From Treponema sp. (GTDB lineage Bacteria > Spirochaetota > Spirochaetia > Treponematales > Treponemataceae): 64,000 bases of DNA. Position 1 is the first letter of the stretch, and each line of letters begins with the position of its first letter. Location: NCBI GenBank assembly GCA_016293915.1, contig JAEDCY010000010.1, forward strand, positions 1 to 64,000, written 5' to 3'. The notes beneath the pieces were generated by a model, which saw nothing but the letters and a program-made list of their open reading frames with translations, searched no databases and was not told where the DNA came from. A program made the translations under genes and the position numbers. Positions 19,076 through 27,468 of this stretch are shown piece by piece.

Positions 19076-19438
19076 TTATTCCTGAATTAATCCTGCCTTT
19101 TGACACAATAAACGAATTTGATCACATCGCGAGTGGAACGAATCATTTCCGGGATATATTAAAATTAACATGTCATAACCGGTGTTCAGATGTGATTTTA
19201 GTAATCGATAGACTTCACGGCTGTACCTTTTTGATAAGTTCCTTTCGACCGCGTTACCGTAGCCGCGCATCAAAGGAAAACCGACACGATTCATTCCAAG
19301 ACCATTTTCTAAATAGAAAAGTTTAGCACCCGGAATACTTATCTTTTTTCCGTTTCTAAACAGCTTTTTAAAATCAGCGGGATTCTTTATCCGTTCTTCA
19401 CGTTTAAAAAATCCCGTTTTTATCAAGTCTGTTTCCAT
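19076..19438 (-). CDS. rnpA: Ribonuclease P protein component
   Basis: A 120-residue basic protein that binds the RNase P RNA and helps process tRNA 5' ends. The conserved RGYGNAVERNLSKRYSREVY corresponds to the RNR motif helix of RnpA (normally VGNAVxRNRxKRxxRE), here with Leu-Ser in place of the second Arg position, so the usual RNR triad reads RNL. The length and the rpmH neighbour fit the family. Confidence 0.92.
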   Translation of the reverse strand: METDLIKTGFFKREERIKNPADFKKLFRNGKKISIPGAKLFYLENGLGMNRVGFPLMRGYGNAVERNLSKRYSREVYRLLKSHLNTGYDMLILIYPGNDSFHSRCDQIRLLCQKAGLIQE

Positions 19439-19448
19439 CCCTTAAAAA

Positions 19449-19604
19449 TTAATACTTCTTCTTTTCGTCAGAAACTGTGAGCTTAGCGCGTCCCTTAGCA
19501 CGTCTGCGTGCGAGTACCTTTCGTCCGCCCTTTGTTGCCATTCTGGCTCTGAAACCGAATTTTCTGTTGCGCTTAACTTTACTTGGTTGATATGTTCTTT
19601 TCAT
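19449..19604 (-). CDS. rpmH: 50S ribosomal protein L34
   Basis: A 51-residue basic protein starting MKRTYQPSKVKRNRKFGFRA and continuing with MATKGGRKVLARRRAKGR, the L34 signature. The last residues (LTVSDEKKKY) are slightly longer than in many bacteria. It lies 10 bp upstream of rnpA, the conserved pairing. Confidence 0.97.
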   Translation of the reverse strand: MKRTYQPSKVKRNRKFGFRARMATKGGRKVLARRRAKGRAKLTVSDEKKKY

Positions 19605-19670
19605 AGAACGTACTCCTTATATCTAATAATTTAAATTTCTATTAAAATACAAAAATAGTAACAAAATATA

Positions 19671-20288
19671 TCATTTATTTAAAGAATTGGTCAAGGGAGA
19701 AGATTTGTCTGTTTCGGAGGCAATACTTTTTCTAATATTGTCAAATTTTGCCAGTAAATCTTCGGGTAAAGAAGATTGCTTATTAGAATTATTTCCGCTG
19801 CTTGCAGCGGACGAAAATTTTTTTGAAATCTGCTTTTCATAATCAGAGAGTTTTTTTTCTTCTTCTTCAAATTTTTTCGCCATTTCTTCTCGTGATTTTT
19901 TTAACTGCTGCTCGTATGTTTCGCTAAGACTTACTTTTTCTCCTGTTACCCTAAAAGCAAGATTCGTAATTTTCAATTCAGGAAGATTCATTTTGAGTCC
20001 ATTCAAAATAAATTTCTGATACATGCGAAGATATTGTATCCATCCGGAATGGTCAGTTTCAACTAACAACACTCCATTTTTCAAATCTACAACGCGGGTG
20101 TTTCCTGCAAGGCGTTCACCTAGCGGCATTCTTTTATCACTGTCTTCTGACTCATGCTTAAAAGAATGAACACCAGATACAACTTTTTTCCACACGGTAT
20201 AAATTTTGTCGGCGGAACTTGTTCCTAGATTTGCAGCCTGCAGCATCATGTCGGCGGCGGAAATTATTTTTTCATTCATACCATTCAC
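19671..20288 (-). CDS. DUF721 family protein next to recF
   Basis: A 205-residue protein. Residues 27-115 resemble the DUF721/DciA-like domain (IYTVWKKVVSG, then GVLLVETDHSGWIQYLRMY). Proteins of this family near dnaA include DciA, which loads the replicative helicase in bacteria lacking DnaC/DnaI. The C-terminal part is charged and probably coiled-coil (KSREEMAKKFEEEEKKLSD). It overlaps the end of recF by 17 bp, so it is translationally coupled. A helicase-loading role is inferred from family and position. A second ATG at 20279 is possible. Confidence 0.8.
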   Translation of the reverse strand: MNGMNEKIISAADMMLQAANLGTSSADKIYTVWKKVVSGVHSFKHESEDSDKRMPLGERLAGNTRVVDLKNGVLLVETDHSGWIQYLRMYQKFILNGLKMNLPELKITNLAFRVTGEKVSLSETYEQQLKKSREEMAKKFEEEEKKLSDYEKQISKKFSSAASSGNNSNKQSSLPEDLLAKFDNIRKSIASETDKSSPLTNSLNK

Positions 20289-21372
20289 CGCCTTTTATTT
20301 TATACACTTTTGTAGTGTCGTGCATATACCTTTCGTAAGGTTCACCCGGCAAAAATGTACAGAAGAGCTGATCATAATCCGGAAGCATAGCTGTTAATTT
20401 TGCTCTTTTATCAGGATCAAGTTCGAGCAAAACATCGTCCATCAGAAGTACCGGCCGAAGGCCGGTCGCGCGGGTATAATAAATTGATTGGGCAACTCTC
20501 AAAAGAAGTGAAATTAAACGACACTGTCCTGTTGATGCAGTTGGAATAAAAAGATGATGATCCATTACAAAATCAATGCGGTCTCGGTGCGGGCCGGATA
20601 AACTTGTTTCTAAGTTCTTATCTCTATTCCTTTGAGAAAGGAGTAAATTTAAAATATCCTGCGAAGCAGGAAAAATTTTCTGGCCATCAAGATCCTGCTC
20701 TTTCCAAGAAGGATGATAGTTTATTGAAAGGCCTTCAATACCTGTAATCTCTGCAAATACTTTTCCAAAAATCTGATTAAAAAGAAAAACTGCTTTTTTG
20801 CGTTTTTCCTGAATAATCAAACCATACTGAGCAAGCTGGCTGTCATAAACATCGAGCATATCATACTGATGATTTTTTAAAATCAAATTTCTGCTCTTCA
20901 AAATTTTTTTATAATTTCTTAAATCGTCGATATAAGTTGAATCATAAAGTGTGAGCGACTGATCAATAAAAAATCTGCGGGCCTCAGGCTCGCCGGTCGC
21001 AAAGCGAAGATCATCATGACAAAAAAGAATACAGGGAATTGTATTTATAAGTTCTTTTCTGTCTTGAATTTTTCTGCCGTTTTTTTCGATGCGTTTTTTA
21101 TTGTTCTCAAAAATTACAGAAACTTTTTGAACATCATCTTCGCCCTTTTTGTACATCGAATTTACGCTGAAATCTTTTTCACCTTTTTTTACAATCTGTA
21201 CATCAACATGAGTTCTAAAAGAAATTCCGTAAGAAGCATAATAAAGGGATTCAAGAATATTACTTTTCCCCTGCCCGTTTTCACCGACAAAATAGACCTC
21301 TCTGTTCGAAAGGTCTATCGTATCGTTTTTAAGATTTCGGAAATTATAAAAAGTCTGATAAAGAAATGGCAT
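20272..21372 (-). CDS. recF: DNA replication and repair protein RecF
   Basis: A 366-residue SMC-like ATPase. Walker A is GENGQGKSN, the signature region is TSLSGPHRDRIDF, and Walker B is PVLLMDDVLLELD. RecF loads RecA at gapped DNA with RecO and RecR. An upstream in-frame start at 21408 would add 12 residues encoded by a dispersed palindromic repeat, so the ATG at 21372, giving a normal RecF N-terminus (MPFLYQTFYNFRNLKN), is chosen. Confidence 0.93.
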   Translation of the reverse strand: MPFLYQTFYNFRNLKNDTIDLSNREVYFVGENGQGKSNILESLYYASYGISFRTHVDVQIVKKGEKDFSVNSMYKKGEDDVQKVSVIFENNKKRIEKNGRKIQDRKELINTIPCILFCHDDLRFATGEPEARRFFIDQSLTLYDSTYIDDLRNYKKILKSRNLILKNHQYDMLDVYDSQLAQYGLIIQEKRKKAVFLFNQIFGKVFAEITGIEGLSINYHPSWKEQDLDGQKIFPASQDILNLLLSQRNRDKNLETSLSGPHRDRIDFVMDHHLFIPTASTGQCRLISLLLRVAQSIYYTRATGLRPVLLMDDVLLELDPDKRAKLTAMLPDYDQLFCTFLPGEPYERYMHDTTKVYKIKGGEWYE

Positions 21373-21384
21373 ATAACTTCTCAC

Positions 21385-21409
21385 GGTGGTTGAGCCTGTC
21401 GAAACCACC
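21385..21409. repeat. Dispersed 25-bp palindrome upstream of recF
   Basis: GGTGG-TTGAGCCTGTCGAA-ACCACC, one of the repeat family characterised by TTTCGACA...CTCAACCACC. It occupies the short dnaN-recF gap and creates a spurious 12-residue N-terminal extension of recF. Confidence 0.75.
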
Positions 21410-21419
21410 TGAGATTTCG

Positions 21420-21448
21420 ACGGTCATTTCGACAAGCTCAATGACCGT
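21420..21448. repeat. Dispersed palindrome, variant arms, between dnaN and recF
   Basis: ACGGTCATTTCGACAAGCTC plus AATGACCGT: the same centre (TTTCGACAAGCTCAA) as the neighbouring repeat but with different pairing arms (ACGGTCA/TGACCGT). The arms differ while pairing is kept, which points to selection for, or mechanistic copying of, the hairpin shape. Confidence 0.7.
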
Positions 21449-21453
21449 AAACT

Positions 21454-22581
21454 TTAGTAGTTCATTGGCATAATTACATGAATGTAATCACCGGCAGGAT
21501 CACTTCTCATAATTACAGCTTTTGTAATGTTAGCTTCACTGCTAGCATCGCTGTCAGAAATATTAAAGTCAAAAATAATATTTTCTGAATCAATAACTTT
21601 AAGTGGATCAGTTACGTAATTAAAGTTCAAAGCCATAGAAATATCGCGACCATCATAACGGCAAGGAATCTCTTCATCTGCAGTACCAATATCAGATTCT
21701 GGAGAAATCAATTTAAGAACACCAGATGAAATCTTGAAAATAATTCTGCTGACTTTTTTATCAACCATGATTGTTGTTCGTTTTAAAGCAGCATCAAGAT
21801 CAGCTTTATTAACCATGAATGACATTGTAAGATTTTCTGGAATTACCTTCTGGTAGTTAGGGAACTGACCTTCGATAAGAACAGAAGAAAATTCAAGATT
21901 ACCAAATTTTACAAATACAGATTTATCAACAACTGCAATCTGAATGTTTCCTTCTTCCGGAGCATTCTTAAGAATACATCCTAAAATCTTTGTAGGAATA
22001 ATTGCCGGCTGAAAATTAGGAACAGAAAAACCAGTTTTATTATCACAAGAAAGACGACGTCCATCAGTTGCAACCATTGTAAGTGTGTCGCCGTTTTTTA
22101 CAAAATAAACACCTGTCATAAAATATCTGTTCTTATCATCAGAAACTGCAAAGATAGTTTCACGAATCATTTCCTTAAAGTCTTTAGAAGGAATCTCAAA
22201 GAACGGAACATTATCACTTGTACCTGACTCAGGGAACTTATCACTAGCCTGACTTCTAAGCTGAAACTTTACACGCTTTGCAATCGGCTTAATTGTAACA
22301 CCAATGTCTTCCTGAATAAATTCAATATCTCCAGAAGGAAGAGAAGAAAGGATACTCATAAACTTATCACAGAAAATTGTAGTGCGTCCTTCTTCCTGAA
22401 TATCAACTGGAATTACTGTAGAAAATTTTACAATAGAATCTGTAGCCTTAATTGTAAGTGAATTATTTTCAGCTATGATTAAGATATTAGAAAGAATTGA
22501 AACAGGACTTTTATTTGTAATGATTTCCTGTGCAATTGAAATTTCCTTTATCATTGCGTCCCTGTCAAATGTAAATTTCAT
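21454..22581 (-). CDS. dnaN: DNA polymerase III beta subunit (sliding clamp)
   Basis: A 375-residue protein of the usual clamp length, with three DnaN domains starting MKFTFDRDAMIKEISIAQEI and ending in the MPMNY tail typical of the clamp C-terminus. It encircles DNA as a dimer and tethers the replicative polymerase. A strong AGGAGG Shine-Dalgarno stands 7 bp before the ATG. It follows the origin region and is separated from recF by two repeat copies. Confidence 0.96.
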   Translation of the reverse strand: MKFTFDRDAMIKEISIAQEIITNKSPVSILSNILIIAENNSLTIKATDSIVKFSTVIPVDIQEEGRTTIFCDKFMSILSSLPSGDIEFIQEDIGVTIKPIAKRVKFQLRSQASDKFPESGTSDNVPFFEIPSKDFKEMIRETIFAVSDDKNRYFMTGVYFVKNGDTLTMVATDGRRLSCDNKTGFSVPNFQPAIIPTKILGCILKNAPEEGNIQIAVVDKSVFVKFGNLEFSSVLIEGQFPNYQKVIPENLTMSFMVNKADLDAALKRTTIMVDKKVSRIIFKISSGVLKLISPESDIGTADEEIPCRYDGRDISMALNFNYVTDPLKVIDSENIIFDFNISDSDASSEANITKAVIMRSDPAGDYIHVIMPMNY

Positions 22582-22653
22582 AAATGTTCCTCCTTTTACA
22601 TTTTTTATTCACGTTTATAACGTTCTTTATTAATATTATATATTTATAAATTT

Positions 22654-22805
22654 TAGTAGTAGTAATAGTAAGCTATGTGCATACTGTGGAAAAGTGAAAT
22701 AAATCTTTGATTTATAAGGATTTAGGATGTTAATAAATTACTACTTTTTATTAACTTTTTTCCCACATATCCACATTTTAATCCTTTTTTGTCTATTTAT
22801 CCACA
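22654..22805. other. oriC: Chromosomal origin (oriC): DnaA boxes plus DnaA-trio repeat
   Basis: DnaA boxes are a perfect TTATCCACA at 22797-22805, a one-mismatch ATATCCACA at 22767-22775, and adjoining inverted boxes TGTGGAAAA (22685-22693) and TGTGCATAC (22676-22684). Directly beside the last box is TAGTAGTAGTAATAGTAA (22654-22671), six trinucleotides matching the DnaA-trio pattern, followed by a very AT-rich stretch at about 22621-22653 that could unwind. Box-trio-AT order and the dnaA/dnaN flanks match the Bacillus subtilis basal origin. Function is inferred; GC skew was not computed. Confidence 0.75.
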
Positions 22806-22872
22806 ACAAACTAACAATTTGACAACATTTTTTTATTTACTTGCCATATTAAATCTGTTTAGAAAATAAAAG

Positions 22873-24303
22873 TTATTTTTTATACTCCTTAATTTCCCTA
22901 ATGTATAATTGAATCTTAGATTCCAAAGATGAATCAATTTTTATCTGTTCTGCAATTTTATTATAAGCACTCATAATTGTTGAATGATCTTTTCCACCGA
23001 ACTCATTACCAATATCAGTATAAGCCATTTCTGTAAGTTCACGTGCAACGTAAATTGCAATTTGACGAGGTATTACAAATTTCTTATCACGTTTTTTACC
23101 TTTAAGATCTGCAACAGAAATTTGATAATTGTCTGCAATAACTTTTTGAATAACATCAATTGAAATTGATTCAGTACTACCAGAATCCATAACGTCTTTT
23201 AAAAGATGTTTAGTAATTTCAAGGTCAGGTTTTTTCTCAACTAAATCTGCATAACCAAAAACTTTATTAAGTGCGGCTTCAAGATCTCGAACATTTGTTT
23301 CAATATTTTTTGCAATATATTCAACAATATCCTGAGAAAGAGTTTTATCCATAAGGTCAATTTTTTTCTGAAGAATTGCAACACGTGTCTCATAACTTGG
23401 TGGCTGCAAATCAATACAAAGACCGTTCGCAAGGCGACTGACTAAACGAGCTGCCATATTTTTTATTTCTTTAATTGGACGGTCGCAAGTGAAAACCATC
23501 TGAGCTTTCTTTTCATGAAGAGCATTAAAAGTATAGAAGAGCTCTTCCTGAGTCTGTTCCTTGTTCTGCAAAAAATGAATATCATCCAGCAAAAGAACAT
23601 CAAGATTTCTGTATTTATTTTTGAAGGCGTTAGTCTTACCTTCCTTAATAGAAACAGTAAATTCATTTGTAAAAGTTTCTGCAGAGACGTAACAGATTTT
23701 TAATTTTTCTCCACCGTTGTTGTAAATATAATTTCCGATAGCCTGCATCAAGTGAGTCTTACCTAACCCAGAACCACCATAAAGAAGAATCGGGTTATAT
23801 TGTTTACCAGGATTTTTGGCAACAGCAATAGACGCATTATAAGCAAAATTACTATTGTCTCCAGGAATAAAAGTATCAAAAGTATATTCTTCTTGAAGCA
23901 GTTGATGTTTTTTAAAGTTTGCTTTTTTGTTTTCTGCTGAATTAGAATTTGATGAAGAAGTTTCAGGCTCAACAGATTTTTTTGAAGGCTTTTCATCATT
24001 TAAGCTTTCTGATTTTTTAGATTCTGAAAGTTCTTCTTTTACAACAATACAGTTTAATCTGATATCTTCCTGGCCGGTAATTTCCTTGAGCTTTTTGAGA
24101 ACGATATCAAAATTTCCTTTTTTCTGCATTGTCTGTTGAAGGAAAGAAGAAGCCACAGACACAGTAATAGTGTCGATAGTATCTTCAACGTAGTTCATAT
24201 TAAACCATAATTTGAATTCATCTTCTTTATTTTGAGATTTGTATAAATCATGGAGTACCTTCATTGTGTACTCCCAAGCCTCTTCATAAATTCTTTCTGA
24301 CAT
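22873..24303 (-). CDS. dnaA: Chromosomal replication initiator protein DnaA
   Basis: A 476-residue protein. Domain I is at the N-terminus, a low-complexity Ser/Asn/Lys linker (domain II) covers about residues 105-130, and the AAA+ domain has Walker A GGSGLGKTHL, Walker B LDVLLLDDIHFL and sensor motifs. Domain IV ends with the DNA-binding signature GGKDHSTIMSAYNKI. DnaA binds the boxes in the following intergenic region and opens the origin. It is the first gene of the leftward operon and is divergent from gyrB. Confidence 0.97.
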   Translation of the reverse strand: MSERIYEEAWEYTMKVLHDLYKSQNKEDEFKLWFNMNYVEDTIDTITVSVASSFLQQTMQKKGNFDIVLKKLKEITGQEDIRLNCIVVKEELSESKKSESLNDEKPSKKSVEPETSSSNSNSAENKKANFKKHQLLQEEYTFDTFIPGDNSNFAYNASIAVAKNPGKQYNPILLYGGSGLGKTHLMQAIGNYIYNNGGEKLKICYVSAETFTNEFTVSIKEGKTNAFKNKYRNLDVLLLDDIHFLQNKEQTQEELFYTFNALHEKKAQMVFTCDRPIKEIKNMAARLVSRLANGLCIDLQPPSYETRVAILQKKIDLMDKTLSQDIVEYIAKNIETNVRDLEAALNKVFGYADLVEKKPDLEITKHLLKDVMDSGSTESISIDVIQKVIADNYQISVADLKGKKRDKKFVIPRQIAIYVARELTEMAYTDIGNEFGGKDHSTIMSAYNKIAEQIKIDSSLESKIQLYIREIKEYKK

Positions 24304-24375
24304 GATTTTATTATCCTAGAAGTATGTTTTTTCTTCAAGTGTTTTATTTTTATAGGGGTTTTAGGGGGCTTCGGC

Positions 24376-24454
24376 CTTCGCAGCATAGCTGCTCGGAGAC
24401 TCGCTAAAAACAGTCCACTGGACTGTTTTTGCCTGCGTTGCAGGCCGCTCCCTA
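24376..24454. repeat. MITE-like dispersed repeat, copy C, in the dnaA-gyrB gap
   Basis: Core CTTCGCAGCATAGCTGCTCG, then GGAGACTCGCTAAAAA, a stem CAGTCCA/TGGACTG, TTGCAGG and CCGCTCCCTA. It matches copy A at 14043-14125 and copy B at 42614-42690. The 24304-24632 gap otherwise holds AT-rich sequence and the gyrB ribosome binding site; no DnaA box was seen in it. Confidence 0.7.
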
Positions 24455-24632
24455 CCTAGGAGAGGGGGTAGCGTAAAACGCCGAAGGCGGTTGAAGCGAG
24501 GTGGAGACTTCCCCCAAAAGCTAATAGCTAATAGCTTTAAATTAAACTACCAGTAGTTAGTTTTTTGAATCATTGAATTTAATATTATTTTAAGTTAAAA
24601 TTAATTACTTATATCAATAAAAGGAAAAAATA

Positions 24633-26558
24633 ATGTCAGCAGAATACGGTGCAAGTAACATACAGGTTTTGAAGGGACTCGAAGCAGTTCGTAAGCGACC
24701 TGGTATGTATATTGGTTCAACAGGTCCACGTGGACTTCATCATCTTGTTTATGAAACAGTAGATAACTCAATCGATGAAGCAATGGCAGGCTTTTGTGAT
24801 ACAATTACAGTTGCACTTGAACGCGATGACATTGTACGCGTTGTAGATAACGGACGCGGTATTCCAGTTGATATCCACCCTACCGAAAAAATAAGTGCAC
24901 TTGAACTGGTTTTGACTCGTCTTCATGCCGGCGGTAAATTCGACAAGGGTTCTTATAAAGTTTCCGGCGGTTTGCATGGTGTTGGTGTTTCCTGCGTTAA
25001 TGCTTTGTCAGACTGGATGGAAGCAACTGTAAAACGTGACGGTCATATATATCAGCAGAAATATGAACGAGGTGTTCCAAAAACTAAAGTAGAAATTATT
25101 GGTGATATTCCTGAAAACGAGCATGGTACAACAATCCGCTGGAAGGCTGATAAATCAATTTTTACAGAAACAACAACTTATGATTTTGATGTACTCCGCG
25201 ATCGTCTTCGCGAGCTTGCTTTTTTGAACTCTGGTGTTGTAATTGTTTTCCGCGATGAACGTCTTGAAAATCCAAAAGAAGAAGTTCTTAAGTTCGAAGG
25301 CGGTATTAACGAATTTGTAAAAGAAATTGACGAAGGAAAAGCTGTAGTTCCTGCTGACCCGATTTACATCAAAGAAGAAAAAGATGATGTAATTACAGAA
25401 ATTTCAATGCATTACAATTCAGGATATTCTGAAAACGTACGAACGTTCGTTAATGACATTAATACCCGCGATGGTGGTACTCACCTCGAAGGTTTCCGTT
25501 CAGCAGTTCGTTTTGTTTTGAATAAGTTCTTTGAATCAAATGACAAGCTAAAGAAAAATCTTGATAAAGATGAAAAGCTTACTTATGAAGATTTGAGCAG
25601 CGGACTTACAGCTGTAATTTCTATGAAGGTTCCAGAACCTGAGTTTGAAGGTCAGACAAAGGAAAAACTTGGTAACACAGAAGTCCGCACAATCGTAGAT
25701 CAGATTGTAAAAGAAAAGCTCACAATTTATTTTGAACAGAATCCTGCAACACTCGAAGCAATTCTTAAAAAGGCAATTGATGAAGCTAAGGCTCGTATTG
25801 CTGCCCGCAAGGCAAAAGACAATATGCGCAAAAAGACAATGAGCGATGGCTTCGGTCTTCCAGAAAAATTGTCTGACTGTTCAATGAAAAATCCTGAGCT
25901 CTGCGAAGTATACATAGTCGAAGGAGACTCTGCAGGTGGTTCTGCAAAGAAAGGCCGCGACCCTAAGACTCAGGCAATTCTTCCTCTCTGGGGAAAGATG
26001 CTCAACGTTGAAAAAGTCCGTCCTGAAAAAGTTATGAACAATGATAAGCTTGAGCCAGTTATTGCTTCACTCGGTGCAGGCTTTGGAAAAGACTTCAACA
26101 TTGAAAAACTCCGCTATCATAAAATTATTATCATGGCCGATGCCGATGTCGACGGTTCACATATCCGCACATTGCTTTTAACTTTCTTCTTCCGCTACAT
26201 GCCTCAGATTATCGAACAGGGTTATGTTTATCTTGCTATGCCTCCACTCTTTAAGGTACAGCTGGGAAAGAAGGAACCGGTTTACTGTTATAGCGATGCT
26301 GAACGAGATGCTGCTCTTGAAGCTCTTGGTGACCAGCGCGATAAGGCAGATGTTCAGCGTTACAAGGGTCTTGGTGAAATGGACGGTAAACAGCTTTGGG
26401 AAACAACAATGGACCCAGCTCACCGCAAAATGCGTGTAGTAACAATTCCAGATGCAATGGCCGCAGACAAAATCTTCAGCGTATGTATGGGTGAAGAAGT
26501 AGAACCTCGCCGCAAGTTCATCGAAGAAAATTCAAGTTACGCTAATTTGGATATTTAA
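24633..26558 (+). CDS. gyrB: DNA gyrase subunit B
   Basis: A 641-residue ATPase subunit of the type II topoisomerase that adds negative supercoils. The GHKL ATP site shows ETVDNSIDEA, VVDNGRGIP and GGLHGVGVSCVNALS. The TOPRIM domain has YIVEGDSAGGSAKKGRD and MADADVDGSHI. Start is at ATG 24633 after AAAAGGAAAAAA. Gyrase subunits are split here, with gyrA 3.8 kb downstream in the same direction. Confidence 0.97.
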   Translation: MSAEYGASNIQVLKGLEAVRKRPGMYIGSTGPRGLHHLVYETVDNSIDEAMAGFCDTITVALERDDIVRVVDNGRGIPVDIHPTEKISALELVLTRLHAGGKFDKGSYKVSGGLHGVGVSCVNALSDWMEATVKRDGHIYQQKYERGVPKTKVEIIGDIPENEHGTTIRWKADKSIFTETTTYDFDVLRDRLRELAFLNSGVVIVFRDERLENPKEEVLKFEGGINEFVKEIDEGKAVVPADPIYIKEEKDDVITEISMHYNSGYSENVRTFVNDINTRDGGTHLEGFRSAVRFVLNKFFESNDKLKKNLDKDEKLTYEDLSSGLTAVISMKVPEPEFEGQTKEKLGNTEVRTIVDQIVKEKLTIYFEQNPATLEAILKKAIDEAKARIAARKAKDNMRKKTMSDGFGLPEKLSDCSMKNPELCEVYIVEGDSAGGSAKKGRDPKTQAILPLWGKMLNVEKVRPEKVMNNDKLEPVIASLGAGFGKDFNIEKLRYHKIIIMADADVDGSHIRTLLLTFFFRYMPQIIEQGYVYLAMPPLFKVQLGKKEPVYCYSDAERDAALEALGDQRDKADVQRYKGLGEMDGKQLWETTMDPAHRKMRVVTIPDAMAADKIFSVCMGEEVEPRRKFIEENSSYANLDI

Positions 26559-26592
26559 ACTAACGAATGTTAGGTAGTTGGCTTGAGTAATG

Positions 26593-26615
26593 GTGGTTGA
26601 GCTTGTCGAAACCAC
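26593..26615. repeat. Dispersed palindrome 3' of gyrB
   Basis: GTGGTTGAGCTTGTCGAAAC plus CAC, a member of the TTTCGACAAGCTCAACCAC family. It is followed at once by a second repeat type, CGTCATGCTGAACTTGTTTC at 26621-26640, and preceded by the short palindrome CTAACGAATGTTAG at 26560-26573. Confidence 0.7.
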
Positions 26616-26687
26616 AAAAAACGTCATGCTGAACTTGTTTCGGAATCTCATTGCCATTTTCGGATTTGATTTGAGAAACTTTTATAA

Positions 26688-26726
26688 AAAAACAGCACTG
26701 CCAAGTGACAGTGCTGTTTTGATTTT
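26688..26726 (+). terminator. gyrB: gyrB terminator
   Basis: Stem AACAGCACTG (26691-26700) with CAGTGCTGTT (26709-26718), a short loop and a T-rich tail. A-runs on the left side mean it can also end transcripts from the other strand. Confidence 0.75.
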
Positions 26727-26744
26727 TATCGTTGGAAATTTTTT

Positions 26745-26912
26745 TTATTTTCTTCTCCACAAATGATTAGGATTTAATTCACCATAAATCGTAAATGTTT
26801 TTATTTTTCTGATTTTTGCTTCTTCTACCAAATCAGAACATTTTCCAATTGGGCTTCCACTACGACTACTAGTAACTACAATTTCTAATAGAAATGTTAG
26901 ACGGATTTGAAA
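26745..26912 (-). pseudogene. Possible C-terminal gene remnant
   Basis: A 55-codon open frame without a start codon, reading EIVVTSSRSGSPIGKC near its beginning and TFTIYGELNPNHLWRRK at its end before TAA. Composition and the charged C-terminus look protein-like, but I cannot assign a family. It may be the tail of a decayed gene in the gyrB-gyrA interval; chance is also possible. Confidence 0.3.
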
Positions 26913-26936
26913 TCAGTAAAAAACAAAACAGATAAA

Positions 26937-27200
26937 TTAAGAATAGATCAAAGGATAATTTTCCGGATGTTCTATAGCATCCTTTTCAATATCAACATCA
27001 AGAGATTCCCAGTGAAAATTACCCATGGCATCAATTGAAAAATCATTTATTTCTGAAATTCTTGCATTATAGAACATTGGATATTGTTTGTAGTCAATAA
27101 AAAATTCATTATCATCAATTAGAATCCAAAATCCAAATGGTAAAATATTTGTAATTTCTGCAATTTTAGTTTTGGTTAAAGTGGCTGTTCCAGTGTTCAT
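26937..27200 (-). CDS. DUF2442 family protein
   Basis: An 87-residue protein with the DUF2442 pattern: FGFWILIDDNEFFIDYKQYP, then FYNARISEINDFS and a C-terminal DIEKDAIEHPENYPLIY. Such proteins are commonly encoded next to DUF4160 proteins in what resemble toxin-antitoxin-like or mobile gene pairs; the biochemical role is not known. Its ATG lies inside the end of the DUF4160 frame, so the two genes overlap by 35 bp. The DUF4160 partner is broken here. Confidence 0.75.
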   Translation of the reverse strand: MNTGTATLTKTKIAEITNILPFGFWILIDDNEFFIDYKQYPMFYNARISEINDFSIDAMGNFHWESLDVDIEKDAIEHPENYPLIYS

Positions 27201-27405
27201 TTATTGTCTCCAGATTTTCATTTACCAATGAAACAATTTTATTAACTTCCTGTTGTGAAAGATTTATAACTTTTGCAACAGAAATCTCTGGTTCAATCCA
27301 GATTTTAGCTTCACCATTTGGTGAAGAAACATGAATATGCCGACGTGTTTCTTAACGCGAAAAAAAGTAGAATCTGAATTCATCGTGTCTAAAAACTGTT
27401 GGCAT
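27166..27405 (-). pseudogene. DUF4160 family gene with in-frame stop
   Basis: Reading from ATG at 27405 gives MPTVFRHDEFRFYFFSR, then TAA at 27354-27352, then in the same frame ETRRHIHVSSPNGEAKIWIE and a normal DUF4160 C-terminus ending NEHWNSHFNQN. A single nonsense codon (for example GAA to TAA) at codon 18 accounts for the break. The rest is intact, so the inactivation looks recent, or a sequencing error is possible. It overlaps the downstream DUF2442 start. Confidence 0.7.
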
Positions 27406-27468
27406 ATTGATATTTTATCATATTTTTACGAAAATGAAAAACAATTCAAAGATTCATGGAGAATCATT

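Noticed and set aside
21373..21408. Longer RecF N-terminus
   Set aside because: The 12 extra residues come from a palindromic repeat, and RecF proteins start at the MPFLYQ position.
25438..25455. GAACGTTCGTTAATGAC in gyrB as another CTAACG palindrome
   Set aside because: It encodes conserved GyrB residues (VRTFVND) and does not match both arms.
27331..27468. Longer N-terminus of the GNAT protein
   Set aside because: This part is antisense to the DUF4160 reading frame and lacks acetyltransferase similarity; GGAG supports 27469.
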